DNA of 52,888 nucleotides from Acidobacteriota bacterium (lineage in GTDB: Bacteria; Acidobacteriota; Terriglobia; Acidiferrales; UBA7541): assembly GCA_003225315.1 (NCBI GenBank), contig QHZD01000038.1:1-52888 (forward strand), given 5' to 3'. Shown here piece after piece: positions 42,966-52,300 of the stretch (positions are counted from its first letter, which is position 1; each line of letters opens with the position of its first letter). The position numbers and the translations under genes were made by a program. The notes beneath the pieces are model-generated. The model did not search any database. It saw nothing but the letters and a program-made list of their open reading frames with translations, and was not told the origin of the DNA.

Positions 42966-44365
42966 TCTTCAAGCAGTTCTATCTGCCGTGTCTGGCGCAC
43001 GCTTCCTACATTATTGGAGACGAGCCGACAGGCACGGCAGCCGTGGTCGACCCGCAACGGGACACCGACCAATACATTGCGTTTGTCGCCGAGCACGCCC
43101 TGAAGATTAAGCACGTATTCCTGACGCATCTCCACGCCGATTTCGTCGCCGGGCATTTAGAGTTGCGTGATCGCGTGGGCGCTACGATCTATCTCGGCAG
43201 TGCGGCTAAGGCGGGATACGTGTTTACTCCTCTTCGCGATGGCGGCATTCTCGAATTCGGACGGGTACGCCTGAAGGTGCTCGAAACGCCCGGCCACACT
43301 CCAGAGTCGATCTCCATTCTGGTTTACGACCTGAACGCCAGCGATACGCAACCACATGCCGTCCTCACCGGGGATACATTGTTCATAGGAGACGTGGGGC
43401 GGCCCGACTTACGCGCGGCGCTAGGCTGGTCGGCAACCGAACTGGGCAGCCTATTGTTCGATTCGCTGCACAACAAACTGCTGGCCCTGCCGGACCAGAG
43501 CCTGGTCTATCCGGCTCACGGTGCGGGTTCGCTGTGCGGGAAAGCCATCAGCAAGGAGACGGTATCAACCCTGGGAGAGCAACGGCGATTGAACTACGCG
43601 CTGCAGCCCATGAGCAAGGAAGCATTCATCCAGGTGGTGACGGCCGATCAACCAGAAGCTCCGCCCTACTTCACCTATGACGCCGTGCTGAACAGCGAAG
43701 AGAGGCCCACTCTGGACGAAGCGCTGGCGCGTGAGATGAACCCGCTGACGCTCGAGGCTGTGCTGGCATTGCAAGCGGATGGTGCGCAGATCCTGGACAC
43801 GCGTGATCCCGACGAATTTGCGGCGGCGCACCTGGCGGGCAGCATCAATATCGGACTCGGCGGCCAGTATGCAACATGGGCCGGAACCGTGCTCGATCGA
43901 ACGCATCCAATCGTAATCATCGCGGACCCTGGCCGGGAGAACGAATCGGCAATCCGGCTTGGGCGCATCGGGTTCGATCACGTGGCCGGGTATTTGCAAA
44001 ACGGATTACACAGCCTCAAATCGAGGCCGGAAATGGTAGCGTTCACCGAGCGCCTCAGCGCGCAGTTCGCCGCTGAACTTCTGTCATCGAGTCAGCCGCC
44101 GCTGGCCATCGACGTCCGCGCGCCGCGCGAGCGAGAACAGAAACACATTGGCGGCAGCTTGGGCATCCCGCTCAATCGTCTGGTGGAAAATCTGGAAACG
44201 CTGCCAAAAAGCCGTCCTCTGCTGGTCTACTGTGCGGGCGGCTACCGGTCGTCCATCGCCGCGAGCTTATTGCAGGGCAGCGGAATCACTCCTGTCAGTG
44301 AAATTGCTGGCGGCATCGCCGCGTGGGAGGCGGCGAAATTGCCCATTTGCAGTGCCCAAGTTTAG
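42962..44365 (+). CDS. CstB-like persulfide dioxygenase with two rhodanese domains
   Basis: 467 residues from a TTG overlapping the peroxiredoxin stop. An N-terminal metallo-beta-lactamase domain has THLHADFVAGH, TPGHTPES, GDTLFIGDVGRPDL and YPAHGAGSLCGK, as in ETHE1-type persulfide dioxygenases. A first rhodanese-like domain (about 255-350) has VIIADPG where the catalytic Cys should be, so it is inactive. A second (about 365-467) has the active VYCAGGYRSS loop. This three-domain order matches CstB, which oxidises persulfides and makes thiosulfate. A role in sulfide/persulfide detoxification is likely. Confidence 0.9.
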   Translation: MIFKQFYLPCLAHASYIIGDEPTGTAAVVDPQRDTDQYIAFVAEHALKIKHVFLTHLHADFVAGHLELRDRVGATIYLGSAAKAGYVFTPLRDGGILEFGRVRLKVLETPGHTPESISILVYDLNASDTQPHAVLTGDTLFIGDVGRPDLRAALGWSATELGSLLFDSLHNKLLALPDQSLVYPAHGAGSLCGKAISKETVSTLGEQRRLNYALQPMSKEAFIQVVTADQPEAPPYFTYDAVLNSEERPTLDEALAREMNPLTLEAVLALQADGAQILDTRDPDEFAAAHLAGSINIGLGGQYATWAGTVLDRTHPIVIIADPGRENESAIRLGRIGFDHVAGYLQNGLHSLKSRPEMVAFTERLSAQFAAELLSSSQPPLAIDVRAPREREQKHIGGSLGIPLNRLVENLETLPKSRPLLVYCAGGYRSSIAASLLQGSGITPVSEIAGGIAAWEAAKLPICSAQV

Positions 44366-44461
44366 AGAGCTACGGAGCGTAAGAGCTCTGGCAACGCGCT
44401 TATCGAAGAACTGGAATCGACCTGTCGTTTCGAGAGACAAGGAAAGTACGACAGCGAGACT

Positions 44462-45076
44462 TCATTCGAGCCGGCAGTAGCAGTAAAGGAATTGCTGCGT
44501 GGTTCCAAACGGTGTTTGGTGCAGTTCCTGGGAACTCTCTACCAAGCGGAAGCCCCCACCAAACTCGCCATGGAGCGATTCGGCGTCATAGCGCATCACT
44601 TCGAGCCCGCTGCATTTCGTAGGGCCTTCTGGGCCAAATGTGCTGACAATCACGTGGCCACCGGGCTTGACAGCGCGGGTAACCTGGCGAACGTAGGCAA
44701 GACGTCGCTCTGGAATCGTAAGAAAATGGAATACCGCTCGGTCATGCCAGAGATCGTAGGCGTGTGGTTCCAGTTCGATTTCGACGATATCGCCGACCAA
44801 CCAACGCACTTGCTCCGCAGTCGAACCCAATCGCTTTTTCGTGACCTCGATTGCGGTCTGCGAGACATCCAGTACGGTGAGGTTTTGGTATCCGCGAAAA
44901 AGAAGGTCGTCAACGAGCGTTGATTCGCCGCCACCAATGTCAATGATGGAGGATGAGCGTGCAACTGCAGCTCGCTCGATCAGCGCAAGCGATGTTTCCA
45001 GGTGCGCGCGATACCAGCTGACCGATTCTGGTGCCTTGGTCGTGTAGACCTTTTCCCAATGCGTCTTTACATCCAT
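44462..45076 (-). CDS. Class I SAM-dependent methyltransferase
   Basis: 204 residues. It shows a methyltransferase layout: HWEKVYTTKAPESVSWYRAHLETSL, motif I IIDIGGGESTLVDDLL, VLDVSQTAIEVTKKRL, DLWHDRAVFHFLT and a typical C-terminal strand. The opening with WEKVY...VSWY is seen in small-molecule methyltransferases of the UbiE/thiopurine type. Substrate unknown. It lies between the persulfide-dioxygenase gene (convergent) and the cysteine desulfurase gene (same strand, about 50 bases apart). Confidence 0.85.
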   Translation of the reverse strand: MDVKTHWEKVYTTKAPESVSWYRAHLETSLALIERAAVARSSSIIDIGGGESTLVDDLLFRGYQNLTVLDVSQTAIEVTKKRLGSTAEQVRWLVGDIVEIELEPHAYDLWHDRAVFHFLTIPERRLAYVRQVTRAVKPGGHVIVSTFGPEGPTKCSGLEVMRYDAESLHGEFGGGFRLVESSQELHQTPFGTTQQFLYCYCRLE

Positions 45077-45130
45077 GGAAGCACTGTTTCTGCTCGATAG
45101 TCGAGATTAGACGTCCGCTCAACACGCGAG

Positions 45131-46258
45131 TCAAGCCATCAAACTTAGGTCCTCGACTACAGCTTCGATCTCCCTTCGGGTCGTTGTGCGGCCGAGACTG
45201 AACCGAATCGCGCCCATTCCGACCTCAGGCGCGACTCCCATGGCGCGCAGGACTGGGGACAATTCTACCGATCCGGCATGGCACGCGGAACCGGTGGACG
45301 CGGCCACTCCGGGCAAGCGCCCCAGAATCTCCGCCCCAACCCGTGCCACGAAGCTGACGTTGAGAGTGTTGGGCAACCGTTCGATCGGATGCCCGTTCAG
45401 GACCACTCGATCTCCAAACTTGTTTTGAAGGAGGTCCCAGAATAGATCGCGAAGTTCACGAACTGAGTCCGTGCCTCTCCACGTGCGGGCCAACTCGCAA
45501 GCCGCTCCCAAAGCCACATCTAACAGCACATTCTCTGTCCCAGCTCGGCGGCCGGATTCGTGGCTCGCGCCGTGAATCAGCGGCTCGAGAGAAACACCGT
45601 CGCGGATATAGAGCGCGCCCACCCCCTTGGGAGCGTAAAGCTTGTGACCTGCAACGGACAGCAAATCGACCCCGAGCCCCTGAACAGTGACACTGATCTT
45701 GCCTACTGATTGCGCGGTGTCACTATGTAGAAGGATCCCAGCTTCGTGCGCGATCTGTACAATCTCTTCGATTGGCTGAATGGTGCCAACTTCGTTGTTG
45801 GCATGCATTATGGAAATAAGGACTGTGCTCTGTCGCAGGGCACGCCGGACATCATCAGGGTCGACGCGTCCAAAACTATCAACTCGCAAGTACGTTACCT
45901 TCGCCCCAAGCCGTTCGAGGAACCGACAGGGATTGATAACTGCTGGATGTTCCACTTGGGTGGTAATGATATGAGCATCTGCTCTTCCGGTCGCGAAGAA
46001 CACCCCCTTGAGAGCGTGATTGTTGGCTTCACTTCCACCACTGGTGAATATGATTTCATTTACTTTGCAGGCGAGCAGCCCAGCAACCTGCATTCGAGCT
46101 TTGTCGACCGCCTCCCTCGCCGGGCTCCCAGCCCAGTGGCCGCTCGAAGGATTACCGTATGGCTCCTCGAGGATGACCCTCATGGCATCGATGACTTCTG
46201 GCGCAACGGGAGTACTGGCGTTGAAATCCAGGTAAATGTGCTGATACGTTCCAGGCAT
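45131..46258 (-). CDS. Cysteine desulfurase (IscS/NifS family)
   Basis: 375 residues from the ATG at 46258; a GTG at 46276 is an alternative and neither has a strong ribosome site. It opens YLDFNASTPVAPEV. The PLP lysine is in VAGHKLYAPKGVGALYIR, the GG-SEANN motif is SGGSEANNHALKG, and the catalytic Cys loop is ASTGSACHAGS. The short active-site loop indicates a group I IscS/NifS type enzyme supplying sulfur. No iscU/nifU or regulator is adjacent, so it may serve tRNA or other sulfur transfer, or connect with the nearby persulfide genes. Confidence 0.93.
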   Translation of the reverse strand: MPGTYQHIYLDFNASTPVAPEVIDAMRVILEEPYGNPSSGHWAGSPAREAVDKARMQVAGLLACKVNEIIFTSGGSEANNHALKGVFFATGRADAHIITTQVEHPAVINPCRFLERLGAKVTYLRVDSFGRVDPDDVRRALRQSTVLISIMHANNEVGTIQPIEEIVQIAHEAGILLHSDTAQSVGKISVTVQGLGVDLLSVAGHKLYAPKGVGALYIRDGVSLEPLIHGASHESGRRAGTENVLLDVALGAACELARTWRGTDSVRELRDLFWDLLQNKFGDRVVLNGHPIERLPNTLNVSFVARVGAEILGRLPGVAASTGSACHAGSVELSPVLRAMGVAPEVGMGAIRFSLGRTTTRREIEAVVEDLSLMA

Positions 46259-46276
46259 GCAGGGAGGATAGTACAC

Positions 46277-46628
46277 GCTTCCCGGAACTGAGTGAAGGTG
46301 AGGTGGTTCTTCGTCCTTTTGACAATTCTGCTTGCGCTGGGCATCGGGGCCGATTGGGCCGAAGAAGCCATTTGGTAGTTCTTACAGCCGTTTCACGGAC
46401 GTCGAGGACAGTCCTTTGGGAGTGGATGACGGGCAACCGGGAAGTCATCGGTTCGTGCGTCGGATTAATACCGACAAACGGGCTACGTCCAAACGCGCTT
46501 CCGTTGACCGGCCTGGCCAAACTTGCAGGTGGTCGGCAACTCATTTCGTAACGATTTCGAGTGTCTTGGTTGTATCGTTTCCTAAAATGTCGATCAACGA
46601 TGGTCACCACGCCCGCTTGTGGGCACCA
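46277..46628. other. Gene-free stretch
   Basis: About 350 bases between the cysteine desulfurase and the first of three VOC genes. Frames here are short and show no protein-like pattern, and no clear promoter or repeat is seen. Confidence 0.4.
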
Positions 46629-47207
46629 TCATCGGCTGGAAGAGCCCGGTTTTGGTCGGAAACTTTCGACGACGAAGACGTTTCCATAGAGGTCCTCAAA
46701 CATCGCCTCCGTGACACCCCAGACCTGATCCACGGGAGTTTCGACAAACTTAACGCCGCGCTTCGACGCGAGCTCATAGAATTTGCGACAATCTTCCACT
46801 TCGAAGACCCACCTGGTTTCCTTGCCAATGCGAGCTTTGTAGTTGTGAATTGAATCGCTCGGAGAAAAAGGTTTGGCAATTTCCAAAATGATGCCAACGT
46901 CCCGTCGTCCACGTGGGGCGACGACAAGCCAGCGCTTCGCCTTCTTGTTCGCTGCTGCCTTTCCTACCTGCAGAGGATCCGAAGGTGTCGCGCCCGGCGC
47001 GAACGTGCCATCTTCCACCTTTTCCAGCCCCAGAACGTTCGTGTACCAATTCAACGCCTCGTCGTAATCGGGCACCACGATCGTGACATATCGCACGCGA
47101 ACAATCCCCAGGTCTTTGTTCTCCGACTGAGACAACGTGATTACCGGCAGCAGTGCCATGCCCAGGAGCAGAACCGCAATTCTGAAACGGTGTTGGCTTG
47201 TAGTCAT
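46629..47207 (-). CDS. VOC-family protein with a signal peptide
   Basis: 192 residues from the ATG at 47207 (AAGGA upstream). An N-terminal signal sequence (IAVLLLGMALLPVITLSQ) is followed by a single VOC unit: VRVRYVTIVVPDYDEALNWYTNVLGLEKVED, then WVFEVEDCRKFYELASKRGVKFVETP and AMFEDLYGNVFVVESF. VOC proteins are usually cytoplasmic; export is unusual. It may bind or modify an extracellular substrate. It is the first-read of three minus-strand VOC genes only by position (46.6-48.2 kb); spacing suggests separate starts. Confidence 0.8.
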   Translation of the reverse strand: MTTSQHRFRIAVLLLGMALLPVITLSQSENKDLGIVRVRYVTIVVPDYDEALNWYTNVLGLEKVEDGTFAPGATPSDPLQVGKAAANKKAKRWLVVAPRGRRDVGIILEIAKPFSPSDSIHNYKARIGKETRWVFEVEDCRKFYELASKRGVKFVETPVDQVWGVTEAMFEDLYGNVFVVESFRPKPGSSSR

Positions 47208-47264
47208 TTTTTCCTTGCCTTTCAATCAACTCTGACGGCCTGATTTTCAGGCCGGGCCTTCTTC

Positions 47265-47639
47265 TTACTTGCGACGTTCCTCCATGACGCCTAAAAGATT
47301 CTCCTCTGAGTCGCGAACCCACATCAGCCACACGTCGCGATCTGGCAGGCTTGCAATGACGTGCGGCGGCTGATGCACCGTCACACCTCGTTCCTTAAAG
47401 GCGGAGTGAGCCCGCTCAATGTTTGCTGCCCGGAAGTAAATCATCGAGTTCTTGCCAGCCTCGACGGTCCCCGGATTCGCATCCAGGTAGATCCGAATGC
47501 CGCCACAATCGAGAAACGCCATGTTCGGACCGTTCATCAGAAGCTGAAGACCGAGCTTGTCACGATAAAACGCACTCGCACGCTCGATGTCTTTTACCGG
47601 AATGGCTATCTGTAATACACTTGTCAACTCGCTGGCCAT
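47265..47639 (-). CDS. VOC-family (glyoxalase-fold) protein
   Basis: 124 residues from the ATG at 47639; a GTG at 47648 is an alternative. The VOC unit reads LQIAIPVKDIERASAFYRDKLGLQLL, with NMAFLDCGGIRIYLD, MIYFRAANIERAHSAFKERGVTV and a final LMWVRDSEENLLGVME. This is the compact single-unit size that dimerises to form the metal site. Substrate unknown. Second of three VOC genes in tandem. Confidence 0.8.
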   Translation of the reverse strand: MASELTSVLQIAIPVKDIERASAFYRDKLGLQLLMNGPNMAFLDCGGIRIYLDANPGTVEAGKNSMIYFRAANIERAHSAFKERGVTVHQPPHVIASLPDRDVWLMWVRDSEENLLGVMEERRK

Positions 47640-47794
47640 CGCGCACACCGTTCCGTTCGAAAGAGTCTCCCGAATCTTGTAATCATTCTTTCCTCGCTCT
47701 CGATTAGCTCTGGCGGCTTCGAATCCAGCTGTTTACAGGTCAGGAGTCCTGTGTTCCTGACTCAATCTGCTAATCACGATTCAGGGAACTTTCA

Positions 47795-48166
47795 CTAACC
47801 GAGCTTGTTCGACAGGACGAACTGATTGCCGTCGACGTCCTTGAAGATGGCCATGGTTCCCCAAACCTCCGTTTTTGGCTCGGCGGCGAACTCAACGCCT
47901 TTGGATTTCAGCACCTTGGATGTCGCCACCACGTCGTCACACCAGAACGTTAGCGGCTGAAAACCACCGATCCGATTCTCATGACCTTCCGGTGTAAACA
48001 GCGCAAGCTTCGATTCCGCGCCAGGAATGAGAAGCTCAATCCAGCGCTGCTTGGGAGTGAACGGTTGGTCCGTAAGAAGTTTGAATCCCAATTTCTCTGT
48101 ATAAAACTTCAGTGCGGCGTCCTGATTGCGAACAGGAACGCTGGCAACGCTGATTCCACGAATCAT
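47795..48166 (-). CDS. VOC-family (glyoxalase-fold) protein
   Basis: 123 residues from the ATG at 48166, preceded by GAGGAGGAG. The unit contains ASVPVRNQDAALKFYTEKLGFKLLTD, LALFTPEGHENRIGGFQPLTFWCDDV, KGVEFAAEPKTEVWGTMAIFKDVDGNQFVLS. It resembles lactoylglutathione-lyase-like dioxygenase-fold proteins; substrate unknown. It is divergent from the small winged-helix gene, which may control it. Confidence 0.82.
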   Translation of the reverse strand: MIRGISVASVPVRNQDAALKFYTEKLGFKLLTDQPFTPKQRWIELLIPGAESKLALFTPEGHENRIGGFQPLTFWCDDVVATSKVLKSKGVEFAAEPKTEVWGTMAIFKDVDGNQFVLSNKLG

Positions 48167-48227
48167 CTGGCTCCTCCTCGTAAAACGCAGCCTAACTTGC
48201 ACGGCCCGGCTGTTGCAATCAGCCAGA

Positions 48228-48246
48228 GACTGCTATAGTAACAGTC
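48228..48246. promoter_or_regulatory. Candidate operator before the small winged-helix gene
   Basis: GACTG (48228-48232) and CAGTC (48242-48246) form an inverted repeat around CTATAG, 10 bases before the ATG at 48256 and between divergent genes. It could be an autoregulatory site; the binder is assumed, not shown. Confidence 0.3.
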
Positions 48247-48255
48247 GGTATAGGA

Positions 48256-48579
48256 ATGATCTCTGTGGATGACTACGTCATCGACGTCTTGATGCGCGAT
48301 TTGGTCGCTCATGATCGCCGACCCGTCAGTTTCTTGGTGTACCTGTGGCTTGCCAGGGAACAACAGCGTCGTGCGCGAGCAGTTCAAGTGAGTTATCGAG
48401 AGATGGCGGAATCAGTCGGCGTCTCCAAAAGTTCCGCACAAGCAGCCGTGAATTGGCTCACGCGACGCAAATTGGTTACAGTCGCGAAAGAAAATTCGAC
48501 GGCGATTCCTTGTTACACCGTACTGCGTCCTTGGACTACGGGCGGGCAACGCTCGCGGTCGGCTTCAAGCACACTCTAA
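48256..48579 (+). CDS. Small winged-helix DNA-binding protein
   Basis: 107 residues. A helix-turn-helix is visible in SYREMAESVGVSKSSAQAAVNWLTRRKLVTVAKENSTAIPCYTVLRPW, preceded by a helical SFLVYLWLAREQQRRARAV. The layout fits the replication-initiator/GntR-like winged helix group found as stand-alone regulators. Ribosome site weak. It is divergent from the VOC gene at 48166, so it may regulate itself and that gene. Confidence 0.75.
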   Translation: MISVDDYVIDVLMRDLVAHDRRPVSFLVYLWLAREQQRRARAVQVSYREMAESVGVSKSSAQAAVNWLTRRKLVTVAKENSTAIPCYTVLRPWTTGGQRSRSASSTL

Positions 48580-48651
48580 GTATCCGCTTGTATTCAATGG
48601 ATTGTTGAAACGTAATCCGTTATTGAAAACGGCAGAGTCCAAGCGGGGCAC

Positions 48652-48750
48652 ATGATCTACCGGGAAGCGATGATATCTGACGTACCCGCTCTCGCGCGTA
48701 TCCGCGCCGCCGAATGCCCGGCGAAGCCGCGCAGGTCAATCAGCAGCTGA
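48652..48750 (+). pseudogene. GNAT acetyltransferase, N-terminal remnant
   Basis: 33 codons, MIYREAMISDVPALARIRAAE then a divergent short tail and a TGA. The start is the common GNAT opening (IREA...DVPALARIRA). Nothing after the stop in any frame resembles the rest of the family, so the gene is a remnant. The following 48751-49077 stretch has no supported gene; a GGCCCA-TTTT-TGGGCC hairpin lies at 48798-48813. Confidence 0.55.
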
Positions 48751-49077
48751 TCGAAACCTCTCCACGGGGGCGACGGGCTCTGTCTTTTCGAACTGCGGGC
48801 CCATTTTTGGGCCATTGATTCTCGTTTCGTCTCCCTTTGCTTTTTCGTGCTCGCCGTCGCCTTGCCGGCCTTGGAGCGAGGCGCACAATGAAACCCAACT
48901 ATTTTTCCATGGAGGTGTGGCAGAGGGAGACGACACCGTTCCCCTGCACCCCATTCCCAAAAAACAAACCATGGCCGTTTACACGGAAGAATCGACGCAC
49001 CCTCCAGTGCATGAACGCGAACTTCTCCGCTGATTACTCGTCGTCATGTATAGGCTTGAACCCGTCGTCACAAAATA

Positions 49078-49106
49078 TTGACATGCTGCTAAAGAAGCTT
49101 TCTACT
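49078..49106 (+). promoter_or_regulatory. Sigma-70-type promoter, likely for the receptor gene
   Basis: TTGACA (49078-49083) and TCTACT (49101-49106) with 17-base spacing. The start site would be near 49113, giving a leader of about 210 bases before the receptor ATG at 49322. The leader shows no obvious regulatory fold. Confidence 0.4.
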
Positions 49107-49321
49107 TGTCGCGGCAGAGTGTACCGACGCTTGTGGTCTGTCTTGCTGCACTCATTTGCTTTTCTGAGCCAAACCGCGGCGCTCCAAACCTAGGAGTTAG
49201 TTTCGGTTGTATACCTCAGGCGGGCACTGGCAAGCAAATCGCATGCTGTCGCCCCCTGTTCTCGGTCCTAAACAATCCCTGCCCTCGACAGCTTTGGGCA
49301 CGCTGAGATTCGGGAGGGAAG

Positions 49322-52300
49322 ATGAAGAAGGCAAGCGTCCTATCAGCGGTTCTTTTCGTTGCGTCATCTTTGGCGTTCGGGCAGGTTAACACCGCAAGCC
49401 TTACGGGGCTCGTCACCGACCCATCCGACGCCCCCGTTTCTGACGCGAATGTCACGTTGACAAACACTGCCACCAATGTGGCACAAACTACGAAAACAGG
49501 TGCAGCCGGCTATTATGAGTTCCCCGTGATTCAGGTGGGCGCCTACAAACTTAAGGTAGAGCGACAGGGATTCCAGACGGTAATCTCAGCACTCACGCTC
49601 GATATCGGCCAGCGCGCACGGTTCGACATTCCGTTGAAGATCGGCTCTTCGACCGAATCCGTAACGGTGGAAAGCACTGCCCCATTGCTCTCCACGCAGG
49701 ACGCTATGCCTGGCGCTGTGGTAGAAAATGAGCTCATCAACGGCGCGCCACTTAGCGCACGCAACTGGGATGACCTGCTGGGCCTGGTTCCCGGTGTTCA
49801 GGGAGATCGCTATACCGAGCAGGGAGGCGGCACAGCCTCCGGGCGCACAGGCGCTGTGAATGTACATGGCGTGCGTTCCCTGCAAAACAATTTCGTTCTC
49901 GACGGGGTTGACAACAACTCTTTTTCCGAAAACGTTCAAGAGCTTACGACCCAGATCGTTCGGCCGTCCGTAGATGCAATTCAGGAATTCAAGATTGCCA
50001 CTAACCCTTATTCCGCTGAGAACGGCCGTAGTCCCGGGTCGCTGGTCACCGTCACGACAAAGAGCGGCGCCAACGCCTTCCACGGGCTGGCTTACGAATA
50101 TCTGCGCAACAAAGTTTTCGATGCCAATGACTTTTTCACGAACCGTGTGGGCCGCCCGCGGCCAAAGCATGTGCAGAACCAATACGGAGGGCAAATTGGC
50201 GGACCGGTAGTTAAGAACAAGGCGTTTTTCTTTTTCAATTATGAGGGGACGCGCATTCGCCGCGGCCGTTTCTATCAGGCAAACGTGCCTACCGCTGAGG
50301 AACGGATTGGCGATTTTTCGCTCGCGACAGCCACTAAGTACAACATCAAGGCTGATACCGTCAGTCCCGGCTGCTCGTCGTCTTCGCCATGCACCGGCTT
50401 TTTGCCGATGGTTGACCGCGTCGGCGACTGTGTTGGCGCCGGCAATCCCTTTCCTGGAAACCAGATTCCCGCCGGTTGCATTGATCCGATAGCCGCCAAA
50501 ATCCTGGCGCTGGTCCCACCGCCGAACTTTACGCCCACGGGCGGTGCCCTCAACATCGGAAACTTCATCAATGTGCGCAACCTTCAGGACGACAGCAACA
50601 ACTACGTCGGCCGCTTCGATTGGAGTCCCACGAATAGCGATACCGTCTGGGTGCGCTATAACTACGTCCATCGCTTCCGGTTTGTGCCCGGCACTTTTGG
50701 CGGCATCCTCGACGGCACCAGTTCATCCGCGAATGGCCGTCTAACGATGAACGGCCAGGGCACGTCCATTGGCTGGAACCATATCTTCACACCCAGGTTG
50801 GTCAATGAATTCAGGGTCGGCTGGGGCCGCAACTGGTCAAGGGGTGTGCAGGACCCGTTTGGACTGAATACGCTGGCGGACTTCGGGTTCCAGGGCGTAC
50901 CTGATAGCTCGCTTTATAGCGGCGGCATTCCGCGCATTGCCGTCAGTGGACGTGGAGGAGCGCAATCCAACACGACCCTTTCCATTGGCGGCGTGGACAA
51001 CTGGGGCTCGCCCGACTTCCTGCCCAAGTTCCAATACACCAACGAATATCAATGGGTTGACACCTTCAATATTTCCCTAAGCAAGCACCAGATTAAGGTC
51101 GGCGTGGATGCCCGCATGCCCATGCGCAACATCTTCCTTGACGTCCCCGCCCTCCGGGGCCAGATGAGCTTCGATGGCGCTCGTACCGGCATCGGCCTGG
51201 CTGACTTCCTGCTTGGCTACCCGCAGGCTGCCCAGCTTTCGAATCTTGCCGTCTCTGATGCGCGCTTGTGGATGCTTTCAGAATTCGTGCAGGATGACTG
51301 GAAGATTCTCCCCAAGCTAACCCTCAATCTCGGCCTGCGCTACGACTACGCCACCTGGCCTTACAGTGGTGCCGACCGCATGACCAACCTGCTCGACCCG
51401 AATCCCACTGCCACGGCCGCGACCGGTGTGCTCTTCTGTTCCGGAACTGTCGTTTCCCCTTGCAGCGCCAAGTCCACCGTTGGCCGTACGCTGGTAAAAT
51501 CAGACAAGAACAACTTCGCCCCCCGCATCGGCATTGCTTGGCGTCTGTCGGAAAAGTGGGTAGTGCGCTCGGGATACGGTCGCTTCTATATGCTGTTTGA
51601 GCGTGCCGGCAGCGAAGACCAGATGTATTTGAATCCTCCCTGGTTGATCAACAACTCCGTAACCGCAGCCAACACAGCCTCGACCGCAAACAACATGCGG
51701 CTCGACACCGGCTTCAACCTCTCGCTCAATCCCGCCACGCTGAACCTGACCACGATTCGTCTCCGCGCTGTCAATCCCAACAACGTGCAGCCGGAAGTGG
51801 ACCAGTGGAGCCTCGGCGTCGAGAGGCAAATGCCTTGGCAAACCGTGTTGACTGCAGAATATGTCGGGACCAAAGGCACGCACCTTTCGATTCTTCGCAA
51901 CTTGAACCAGCAGTATTTCGACCCCGGCGGATTTCCCACTGGCGTCATTCCGTACGCGAATCTCGGCGCCATCGAATTTCGCGACAATGTGGGCAACTCT
52001 ACGTATCACGGCCTGGAGTTAAGCGCCCAGAAGCGCTTCAGCCATGACTTCTCGCTCACGGCCGCCTACACGTGGTCTCACTCGATTGATCAGGTGCAAG
52101 AACATCTGATCAGTGGCAGCGGTTCCAACAGCTTCCTGCAGAACGAGCACGACCTGGCCCAGCAGCGTGGAAACAGCGACTTCGATTTCCGGCAGCGGCT
52201 CTCCTTCAGCTATCTGTACGAACTTCCTTTTGGTCCGGGGAAGCATCTGGTCCAACAAGGCCCAGTCTCGCACATCCTCCGCGGTTGGCGCGCCAGCGGT

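Noticed and set aside
48798-48813. GGCCCA-TTTT-TGGGCC hairpin as a terminator
   Set aside because: No T run follows on either strand and no gene ends close by.
48889-49193. Plus-strand frame starting at an ATG after a GGAGC site
   Set aside because: No domain-like pattern, irregular composition, and it runs into the promoter region of the receptor gene.
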